Shown: piece by piece, positions 1 through 5,699 of the stretch
Layout of the letters: each line of letters starts with the position of its first letter
Position numbering within the stretch: position 1 is the first letter of the stretch
DNA from: Chitinispirillaceae bacterium
Lineage (GTDB): Bacteria; Fibrobacterota; Chitinivibrionia; Chitinivibrionales; Chitinispirillaceae
Direction of reading: 5' to 3'
DNA length: 5,699 nucleotides
NCBI GenBank assembly: GCA_016926315.1
Contig: JAFGOU010000377.1
Location: 1 to 5,699 of the forward strand
Position numbers and translations under genes: made by a program
Notes under the pieces: model-generated
What the model was told of the DNA's origin: nothing
Databases searched by the model: none
What the model saw: only the letters and a program-made list of their open reading frames with translations

Positions 1-2232
1 AAGTTTTTCGATGCCAACAGGTGCGGGCCCGACGCTGGAACCGGCAATGCATTTTCGTGGCGTGGCGCTTGCCATACCGGCGATAAAGACGGCACGGTTG
101 ACCTGACCGGCGGCTATCACGATGCAGGCGATCATGTAAAGTTCGGGCTTCCCCAATGCTGGAGCGCCGCAACCCTCGGGTGGGCGCTTTATGAATACCC
201 GACGGTATTCACCGGCACCCGGAAAGATAAGATGCTCCGGGTGATCAAGCACTTCACCGATTATTTTCTCAAATGCAACCCGAGCGCCGGTACGTTTTAC
301 TACAACATCGGCGATGGTAATGCAGATCACGGCTACTGGGGTACTCCGGAAGCGCAGACCGGAGCGCGTCCGGTCATCAAGGCTCCACCGGGGTCCGATG
401 TGTGCGCCCTGGGAGCCGCGGCGCTTGCGCTCATGTATCTCAACTACAAGAGCGTTGACGCAACATATGCGGACCGGTGCCTGGCCTCCGCAAAAAACCT
501 CTGGAATATCGCATTTGCCAACTGCGGAACAAAAGAAACCGCACGAAGTTCCGACGGATCGGGAGGGAATTTCTATAAGACCTCCTCCCACTATGATGAT
601 ATGTGCTGGGGCGGGATATGGCTTTATACCGCGACAAAAGAATCAAAATATCTGGATTCAATCGGCAAATGGATCGCTGTCCCCAACGATCCGGGTGACA
701 ATCAATTCCAGAAAAAATGGTCGCCCGCATGGGACGATCAGGTCCTGTTCGTACACCTGAAAATGGCCGAAATGGGAAACAGCAAGTGCTATGACGGGCT
801 TATCTGGAACCTCGAATGGTGCAGGGACGTATGCAACAAATCCCCGTCAGGACTCCCTGTTATCGATGTGTGGGGCGTATTGCGCTATGCTTCGGCTGAA
901 GCGGGACTTGGATTTTTAGGTTATAAATTGCTCGGGTACAGCGGGTTTAATACAAAGGGATCCTTCATTATTGATTATTGCCTTGGCAAGAATCCTGAGA
1001 CCCGTTCCTATGTCACCGGCTGGGGTCGTAACCCTCCGATACACCCGCATCACCGGGCTAATGAGCCGGTGAAGGGCGGTCCGGTCAAGGGCATCGAAGG
1101 AGCCCTGGTCGGCGGACCTACGGATGACGTCTATGCGGATAACATCGATAACTTCCAGGAAACCGAAGTGGCGCTTGACTATAACGCGTCATTCATCCTT
1201 GGGCTTGCGGGACAAATCTTCATCAAAGGCGGCGGGAAACCGAAGAACCGGCCGCCATCGGTTTCCATCACTTCGCCGAAAAACGGGGTTTCAGTTCCCC
1301 AGGGCGCCACAATTACCATAAAAGTATCCGCAACGGATGCGGACGGCAAATTGACCAAGATCGAATTATTCAAAGGTGACCAGTCGGTCGCCACCTCCAC
1401 CACGTCACCGCTCAGTTACGCCTGGCAAAATGCTCCTCTCGGTAACGCCACCTTCAAGGCAAACGCTGTCGATGACTCCGGTAATGTCTCGGTATTCTCT
1501 TCAGTTACGATTCATGTCGATGCTCCGTGTACTCCAGGGACGATGATGAGCCGGACCGGGTGGGAGGCAACCGCGTCCAATTATTCTCCAAATGCCTCCG
1601 AAGCGGTACACCTGGCTCTGGATGGCGATGTCGGAACGCGCTATTCCTCAGGCGCCGGACTGAGCAACGGCATGTGGTTCCAACTTGATATGGGGTATCC
1701 CCGTGACTTTGACCAAATCGTGATCGTCAGCGCCGGCAGCGACTTTCCCGCTACATGCAGGGCCTACGCCGGAAACGATACCGGAAATTTTGGGAATGCG
1801 ATCGCCACGGCGACCGGCAATGTAACGACGACCATCACGCTTGACAAACCGGTTAACGGCCAATATATTCGTCTGGTGAGCGGCTCCTCCTCGGGCAGTT
1901 GGTGGTCGATCCATGAAATCAATGTCCGATGTGCGCCCCTGACCAACAAAACGTACCCGGTAAAGCCATCGGAAATATCGTCGTTCACGGTCGATGCACA
2001 TCTCCTGAACAATACCGTGCGCGTCGATTACAGCATTCCCGAACCCGGGTGGGTAACCGTTGAAGGATACTCGCTGAGCGGGGCGCGTACCATAGTTCTT
2101 GTTGATGGTTTCAGCAGCGCAGGGCATCATGCCGTTACCTTCAATGCCGATCGATTCAACTCAAAAATGGTCCTGCTTAAAATCAGCAGTAAGGGGTCAA
2201 CGAAGCTGAAGAAGGTCACCTTATTCAACTGA
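1..2232 (+). CDS. Secreted GH9 cellulase with Ig-like, F5/8C and T9SS-like C-terminal domains (5' partial)
   Basis: The frame is open from base 1 to the TGA at 2230-2232, giving 743 visible residues. The start lies upstream; the ATG at 232 is inside the catalytic domain. GH9 enzymes hydrolyse beta-1,4-glucans with inversion. Hallmarks seen: SWRG (19-22), DLTGGYHDAGDHVKF (34-48) with catalytic-base Asp pair D41/D44, GDGNADHGYWGTPE (104-117), WDD (244-246), PPIHPHHR (345-352), GALVGGP (367-373), and ETEVALDYNA (387-396) with E389 as the expected acid. GDGNADH and WGxPE resemble the subgroup containing Thermobifida Cel9A-type processive endoglucanases, but no CBM3c follows. Next come a Big_9-like Ig domain (~416-508), an F5/8C or CBM32-like domain (~518-644, bracketed by C510 and C644) and a tail (~657-743) resembling T9SS type A sorting domains, ending KKVTLFN. 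By family comparison, only a signal peptide and about ten catalytic-domain residues need be missing. The catalytic domain has 12 cysteines, which is many. The exact substrate (cellulose, mixed-linkage glucan or xyloglucan) cannot be read from sequence. Confidence 0.95.
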   Translation, partial: KFFDANRCGPDAGTGNAFSWRGACHTGDKDGTVDLTGGYHDAGDHVKFGLPQCWSAATLGWALYEYPTVFTGTRKDKMLRVIKHFTDYFLKCNPSAGTFYYNIGDGNADHGYWGTPEAQTGARPVIKAPPGSDVCALGAAALALMYLNYKSVDATYADRCLASAKNLWNIAFANCGTKETARSSDGSGGNFYKTSSHYDDMCWGGIWLYTATKESKYLDSIGKWIAVPNDPGDNQFQKKWSPAWDDQVLFVHLKMAEMGNSKCYDGLIWNLEWCRDVCNKSPSGLPVIDVWGVLRYASAEAGLGFLGYKLLGYSGFNTKGSFIIDYCLGKNPETRSYVTGWGRNPPIHPHHRANEPVKGGPVKGIEGALVGGPTDDVYADNIDNFQETEVALDYNASFILGLAGQIFIKGGGKPKNRPPSVSITSPKNGVSVPQGATITIKVSATDADGKLTKIELFKGDQSVATSTTSPLSYAWQNAPLGNATFKANAVDDSGNVSVFSSVTIHVDAPCTPGTMMSRTGWEATASNYSPNASEAVHLALDGDVGTRYSSGAGLSNGMWFQLDMGYPRDFDQIVIVSAGSDFPATCRAYAGNDTGNFGNAIATATGNVTTTITLDKPVNGQYIRLVSGSSSGSWWSIHEINVRCAPLTNKTYPVKPSEISSFTVDAHLLNNTVRVDYSIPEPGWVTVEGYSLSGARTIVLVDGFSSAGHHAVTFNADRFNSKMVLLKISSKGSTKLKKVTLFN

Positions 2233-2278
2233 CACGATGAGAAAAAGAAGCCGCTGCGAGGCCTTTTCCGTTCGTGTC
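2231..2278 (+). terminator. Imperfect stem-loop overlapping the GH9 stop codon, possible terminator
   Basis: GACACGA (2231-2237, starting inside the TGA stop) is the exact reverse complement of TCGTGTC (2272-2278). Within it, AAGCC (2248-2252) can pair with GGC-C-TT (2260-2265, one bulged C) around a 7-base loop, followed by a short T run (2264-2267). The inner part looks like a weak intrinsic terminator with an upstream A-tract (2242-2246). There is no long U-tract after the outer stem, so termination is uncertain. It could instead be a 3'-end stabilising hairpin. Confidence 0.35.
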
Positions 2279-2301
2279 GTGCATCCCGGCTGTTTATTCG
2301 G

Positions 2302-2310
2302 TTATAAAAT
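2302..2310 (+). promoter_or_regulatory. Candidate -10 element for the susC-like gene
   Basis: TTATAAAAT is the most AT-rich stretch in the gap and resembles a sigma70-type -10 box. No convincing TTGACA-like -35 lies 16-18 bases upstream. The Bacteroidota pattern TTTG / TAnnTTTG is absent. If functional, transcription would start near 2316-2318, exactly where the leader hairpin begins. This is a weak call based on composition and position. Confidence 0.22.
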
Positions 2311-2314
2311 ACCG

Positions 2315-2353
2315 GGTCCGCTTCACTCCATCATTAAACGGAGCAAGCGGGTC
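2315..2353 (+). promoter_or_regulatory. Leader stem-loop upstream of the susC-like gene
   Basis: GGTCCGCTT (2315-2323) pairs with AAGCGGGTC (2345-2353): 9 pairs, of which two are G-U. CTCC (2326-2329) pairs with GGAG (2340-2343) to close a 10-base loop (2330-2339), with a small internal loop of CA opposite C. That makes 13 pairs, 32 bases ahead of the Shine-Dalgarno. No U-tract follows, so it is not a standard intrinsic terminator. The heptamer ATACCGG occurs on both sides (2309-2315 and 2357-2363). It could be a 5' stabilising hairpin, a protein-binding site or chance; its function is unknown. Confidence 0.4.
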
Positions 2354-2385
2354 TGCATACCGGCAGTATCACGAAAACCGTGCCT

Positions 2386-2393
2386 AAGAGGAG
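2386..2393 (+). promoter_or_regulatory. Shine-Dalgarno that decides the susC-like start
   Basis: AAGAGGAG contains AGGAG at 2389-2393. It lies 4 bases before ATG 2398 and 10 bases before ATG 2404. The in-frame GTG at 2380 is upstream of this site and would place it inside the coding region, so the GTG is unlikely to be the start. ATG 2404 is preferred for its better spacing and because it gives a standard signal peptide beginning MKIALTG; ATG 2398 would add only Met-Ser. Confidence 0.7.
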
Positions 2394-2403
2394 TGTTATG
2401 TCC

Positions 2404-5400
2404 ATGAAAATTGCGCTGACAGGGATCCATGCATTGGTGGTGGCCGGGTTCCTTGGTATCGGTTCGTATGGTCAGGATACCGTAACCGTGGCTGCTCCGG
2501 TGAACCCGACGGATAGTAATGCCGCGGCTTCTTCGGTCGCTGAAACACCGTCGGCTATTCCGGGTTCCCCGGCCTCCCCGGTCGCGGAGAAGCCTGATTC
2601 CGACAGCGCAAGAACTAGTCCGACGGCGGTGGTCACGGAAACGCCGGCCAGTCCCGATACCATTGTTGAAGCGCAAACTCCGGTCACTGCCGACACCGTT
2701 GTCGCTCCGACAGTGGTGACGGCCCCTGCCGTTGAAACCGTTGTCGCCGGACCGATGCCTGATGCGGCGGCATCAGGAGGAGAGGAAAATGTGCTGGAGC
2801 TGGAAAAAGACGTCGTGGTCGGTTACGGCACCATGAAAAAAGAGGACCTGACCGGCTCGGTGGTTTCGGTGAAGGCGGATGACTTGGTAAAGGATGCGGC
2901 GTTCAGCATTCGAAAGGCCCTTCAAGGCCGGGCGGCAGGAGTGAATGTTACCCAGAACAGCGGCGCCCCGGGAAAGGCGATGACCGTCCGTATCAGGGGT
3001 GTTGGAACCATCAACAACAGCGATCCCCTGTATGTTGTGGACGGCGTACCGATGACGAATATTGACTTTCTCAATCCGAATGATATCGAATCGATTACGA
3101 TTCTCAAGGACGCTTCGGCTACGGCGATTTATGGTTCTCGCGGAGCGAACGGCGTGGTTATGGTATCCACGAAAAAAGCCAGAGAGGGAGTAAACAGGGT
3201 TACCTACGACATGTATTACGGCATGCAGCAACCCTGGAAGAAACCTTCCCTGTGCAATGCCGAACAGTGGGCAATACTTAACAATGAAGCGATGCGGGCG
3301 GCCAACCTGCCGGTATACCCCGGACTGGCGGATCCGTCTGGCCTTGGTGAAGGGACCGACTGGTTCGGCCTGGTGTCGAAAGAGCGTGCAATAATCCAGC
3401 AGCAAAACGTTTCGGTCGCCCGGGGGACCGAAAAACTCAAATATTTTTTAAGCGGTGGGTATTTCAATCAGGAGGGAATCCTAAAGGGATCAAATCTCGA
3501 AAAGATCACTTTCAGGTTTAACACCGAAAACAAGATCGCCGACTGGATCACTTTAGGCAACAACTTCGGCATCGCTCATTTTAATACGGATTATATCGAT
3601 GAATCCGACGAGTGGAACAGCCTGCTGGTCAATACGATCGCCATGGACCCGGTCACCAGACCGCGGAACGATTCGGGGAACCTCGTGCCGTCAATATTCA
3701 ACAACATGAAAAATCCGGTCGGTATCCTTGAAAATACCAATATTAACGCGGAGAGACTCGCGTTGACAGGAACACTCTATTCCAATATCAATCTTTTTAA
3801 CGTACTCAAAGTTACCTCCACGTTCGGCCTCGATATGGCGTTCGGCGACAGCACCAATTTTCTTCCCCTGTATTACATAAGTCCGAGCGACAACCAGGCC
3901 AATGCGGTCATTACACGCAAAACATCATCGGAAAATAACTTTATTTTTGAAAATACGGTTTCCTTTGAGCGGGTGTTTGCCGAAGATCACACCTTTAAAG
4001 TCATGGCCGGAGCGACCGCTCAGGAGCGGACGTTCGACAGCGTTCTTGCGCAGAACCAATCCCTCCCGAGCAATGATTCCGCGATGCGGGTTCTCGACGC
4101 AACCACGGGTCTCAGTCCGCGTGTTAATGGCCTGCTTGGAGGCAATGCCCTGGCGTCGGGTTTTGGAAGGCTGGAATACGATTACGGCAACAGATACCTT
4201 CTTACCGCAACGTTCCGAAGAGACGGCTCTTCGCGGTTCGCTCCCGAAAACCGGTGGGGGAACTTCCCCTCGGTGGCTGGCGCCTGGAAAATATCGCAGG
4301 AGCCGTTCATGAACAATATGCCGTTCATTGAAGGCATGAAGCTCAGGGTCGGATGGGGCAAAACCGGCAACCAGGAGATACCCGATTACCTCTATACCAC
4401 GACCACCTCGGGCAAGCAGGATTATCCCTTCGGCAATACCATCAATTCGGGTACGACCTTTTTAAGCTCGGGGAATCCTCAGATCCACTGGGAGGCGCAA
4501 CAAGCAACCAATGCGGGACTCGACCTGACCGTCTTAGGCGGAAGGATCGAATTTTTGAGCGATTTCTTCATCAAGAAAACGACCGATATGCTGGTGCAGC
4601 CGCCCATTCCCTTCATGGCCGGCCTGAAAACGCCACCCATGGTGAATGGAGGGTCTATCGAGAACCGCGGCATGGAGCTGGTTCTGAACTATAAGGAGTC
4701 GATCGGCACATTCTTCTCCAACGTGGGGATCAATTTTTCGACCTATTCCAACAAGGTGCTGAGTCTCGGAAGCGACACCGGACACCTGTCCGACGCGAAT
4801 TTTAAAAATTCCTTTTTTGTGACACGGACTGAAGGTAATTACCCTATCGGCAGTTTTTACGGGTATAAAACCAATGGTTTGTTCCAGACATGGGATGAAA
4901 TCAATTCGTTTACCTATGTTGATAAAGATGGAAAATCCCAGCTGGTTCAGCCGAACGCAGCGCCGGGAGATATTCGCTACCGGGATGACAATCATGACGG
5001 CGCATGGGATCAGGGCTATATCGGAAGCCCTCATCCTGATTTCATCATGGGGATGAGCGCTGACGCATCGTACAGGGGTTTTGATTTTAGCCTGTCGCTC
5101 CAGGGTGTGTACGGGAACCAGATTTTCAACGGTACCCGCTGGTACATGGAAAACAACACCGCTTTATACAATCTGGACACGAGAATGCTTGACCGGTGGA
5201 CGGGAGAGGGTTCGACCAACGACGTAAATAACGCGCGAATGAACAACAAAGACGCGAACAATATCATGGTTTCCGATCGCTATATCGAGGACGGGTCATA
5301 CGTGCGACTGAAAACAATGCAACTCGGTTATACGCTGAGTGATGCCGTCAGCATGAAATTTTTGGTTAAAAAGTGCAGGGTCTATATCGGCGCCGAAAAT

Positions 5401-5556
5401 CTTCTCACCTGGACCCGCTATACCGGGCTTGAGCCGGAAGTCGGACTGGGAGAGGTGAGAGGGGGTACCAAGAACGCTTCCCTGACGATGGGGGTCGACC
5501 GTACCACCTACCCGCAGGCACGGACCTATGTCGCTGGACTGAACATTACACTCTAA
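2404..5556 (+). CDS. SusC/RagA-family TonB-linked outer membrane transporter
   Basis: This is a 1050-residue TonB-dependent outer-membrane transporter of the SusC/RagA class, which imports oligosaccharides or peptides, usually as a complex with a surface SusD lipoprotein. Residues 1-23 form a signal peptide with likely cleavage at SYG|Q. Residues 24-135 are a Pro/Ala/Thr/Val-rich stretch with no aromatic residue and motifs VAETP, VAEKP and VTETP (45, 60, 77). The SusC signature DVVVGYGTMKKEDLTGSVVS (136-155) follows, then the plug: IRKALQGRAAGVNV (169-182), PLYVVDGVP (208-216), NPNDIESITILKDASATAIY (224-243) and GSRGANGVVMVSTKK (244-258). The remainder is the beta-barrel, with conserved GWGKTGNQEIPDY, GDIRYRDDNHDG, LQGVYGNQIFN and the terminal strand YPQARTYVAGLNITL. 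The carboxypeptidase-D-like domain common at SusC N-termini is absent, replaced by the low-complexity extension. No susD follows within the 143 bases available. The upstream GH9 gene suggests a beta-glucan oligosaccharide as substrate, but this is inference. The family call is firm, the substrate is not. Confidence 0.95.
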   Translation: MKIALTGIHALVVAGFLGIGSYGQDTVTVAAPVNPTDSNAAASSVAETPSAIPGSPASPVAEKPDSDSARTSPTAVVTETPASPDTIVEAQTPVTADTVVAPTVVTAPAVETVVAGPMPDAAASGGEENVLELEKDVVVGYGTMKKEDLTGSVVSVKADDLVKDAAFSIRKALQGRAAGVNVTQNSGAPGKAMTVRIRGVGTINNSDPLYVVDGVPMTNIDFLNPNDIESITILKDASATAIYGSRGANGVVMVSTKKAREGVNRVTYDMYYGMQQPWKKPSLCNAEQWAILNNEAMRAANLPVYPGLADPSGLGEGTDWFGLVSKERAIIQQQNVSVARGTEKLKYFLSGGYFNQEGILKGSNLEKITFRFNTENKIADWITLGNNFGIAHFNTDYIDESDEWNSLLVNTIAMDPVTRPRNDSGNLVPSIFNNMKNPVGILENTNINAERLALTGTLYSNINLFNVLKVTSTFGLDMAFGDSTNFLPLYYISPSDNQANAVITRKTSSENNFIFENTVSFERVFAEDHTFKVMAGATAQERTFDSVLAQNQSLPSNDSAMRVLDATTGLSPRVNGLLGGNALASGFGRLEYDYGNRYLLTATFRRDGSSRFAPENRWGNFPSVAGAWKISQEPFMNNMPFIEGMKLRVGWGKTGNQEIPDYLYTTTTSGKQDYPFGNTINSGTTFLSSGNPQIHWEAQQATNAGLDLTVLGGRIEFLSDFFIKKTTDMLVQPPIPFMAGLKTPPMVNGGSIENRGMELVLNYKESIGTFFSNVGINFSTYSNKVLSLGSDTGHLSDANFKNSFFVTRTEGNYPIGSFYGYKTNGLFQTWDEINSFTYVDKDGKSQLVQPNAAPGDIRYRDDNHDGAWDQGYIGSPHPDFIMGMSADASYRGFDFSLSLQGVYGNQIFNGTRWYMENNTALYNLDTRMLDRWTGEGSTNDVNNARMNNKDANNIMVSDRYIEDGSYVRLKTMQLGYTLSDAVSMKFLVKKCRVYIGAENLLTWTRYTGLEPEVGLGEVRGGTKNASLTMGVDRTTYPQARTYVAGLNITL

Positions 5557-5557
5557 C

Positions 5558-5570
5558 CCGGATTCTCCGG
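5558..5570 (+). terminator. Small hairpin just after the susC-like stop
   Basis: CCGGA (5558-5562) and TCCGG (5566-5570) form a perfect 5-bp stem with a TTC loop, one base after the TAA stop. The following bases are AATAAAACC, so there is no U-tract on the + strand. It may mark the 3' end of the transcript, but the stem is short and could be chance. The stretch from 5571 to 5630 shows no gene or clear signal. Confidence 0.25.
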
Positions 5571-5634
5571 AATAAAACCATAAATACCATGATGTTAACT
5601 AGTGGCTGTTTAGAAAGTACCCCCTTACGCTGTC

Positions 5635-5699
5635 ATACCGGCGAAAGCCGGTATCCAGCTAGCGAATTCAGCCAGAAAAACTGGATTCCGGCTTTCGCC
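5635..5699. repeat. Nested inverted repeat (REP/dRS3-like or MITE end), truncated by window edge
   Basis: The left unit is a perfect 8-bp hairpin, ATACCGGC-GAAA-GCCGGTAT (5635-5654), with a GNRA-type tetraloop. On a larger scale, 5640-5658 and 5681-5699 are inverted copies matching at 18 of 19 positions, separated by 22 bases (5659-5680). The right copy runs into the window end and probably completes its own hairpin beyond it. The 20-base left core has the same layout as dispersed dRS3-type repeats of Neisseria (hexamer, eight bases, inverted hexamer) but a different core. Such units are usually dispersed noncoding repeats; whether this one is multicopy cannot be tested here. It lies in the place where a susD gene would be expected. 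Confidence 0.7.

Noticed and set aside
73..82. CATACCGGCG in the GH9 coding region matches the core of the 3' repeat (5634-5643)
   Set aside because: Only ten bases match and the hairpin partner is absent. Here the bases encode His-Thr-Gly within a conserved domain, so this is coincidence.
1648..2130. Antisense open frame of 160 codons opposite the F5/8C domain of the GH9 gene
   Set aside because: The + strand reading gives a recognisable domain that continues the GH9 protein. The antisense translation has no domain features.
2233..2397. Possible small gene or CRISPR-like array in the gap between the two genes
   Set aside because: No open frame with a ribosome-binding site is present before 2386, and there are no regularly spaced direct repeats, only short inverted repeats.
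2380..2403. GTG at 2380 as the start of the transporter gene
   Set aside because: The AGGAG Shine-Dalgarno (2389-2393) lies downstream of this GTG and just before the ATGs at 2398 and 2404, which also give a normal signal peptide.
2773..3405. Antisense open frame of 210 codons opposite the SusC plug region
   Set aside because: It lies wholly opposite the strongly conserved SusC plug motifs, its translation shows no recognisable domain, and the coding signal is on the + strand. It is a shadow frame.
5658..5669. Adjacent GCTAGC and GAATTC hexamers that resemble a cloning-vector polylinker
   Set aside because: Two adjacent palindromic hexamers can occur by chance, and they lie inside the spacer of a natural-looking inverted repeat with no other vector sequence nearby.

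Overview
The window holds two large protein genes on the + strand, in the same order and orientation, followed by a repeat at the right edge. On the left is a secreted family 9 glycoside hydrolase (cellulase/beta-glucanase type), cut at its 5' end by the window edge. After a 171-base gap with stem-loops comes a complete SusC/RagA-type TonB-linked outer-membrane transporter. The last ~140 bases carry no gene and end in a palindromic repeat that runs off the window.

Organism: the combination of a SusC-class transporter and a secreted polysaccharidase with a C-terminal tail like type IX secretion (T9SS) sorting domains points to the FCB group (Bacteroidota, Fibrobacterota, Gemmatimonadota and relatives). 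Three things fit an FCB lineage outside classical Bacteroidota, such as Fibrobacterota/Chitinispirillia: GC content that appears moderately high, a clear AGGAG Shine-Dalgarno sequence, and no visible Bacteroidota-type promoter (TTTG / TAnnTTTG). This placement is an inference, not a demonstration.

Layout: 1-2232, GH9 catalytic domain, bacterial Ig-like domain, F5/8C (CBM32-like) domain and T9SS-like tail. 2231-2278, imperfect hairpin overlapping the GH9 stop codon, a possible terminator. 2302-2310, AT-rich candidate -10. 2315-2353, 13-bp two-part hairpin in the leader of the transporter gene. 2386-2393, Shine-Dalgarno. 2404-5556, SusC-like transporter with a Pro/Ala/Thr/Val-rich N-terminal extension where the usual carboxypeptidase-regulatory-like domain would be. 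5558-5570, small hairpin. 5635-5699, inverted repeat with a nested GAAA-loop hairpin, truncated by the window end.

How they may work together: the GH9 enzyme would cut beta-1,4-glucan outside the cell, probably while attached to the surface, and the transporter would import a released oligosaccharide using TonB energy. This resembles a minimal polysaccharide utilisation locus, but no susD gene follows susC within the window. The two genes may also be separate transcription units. The substrate link is inferred from proximity only.
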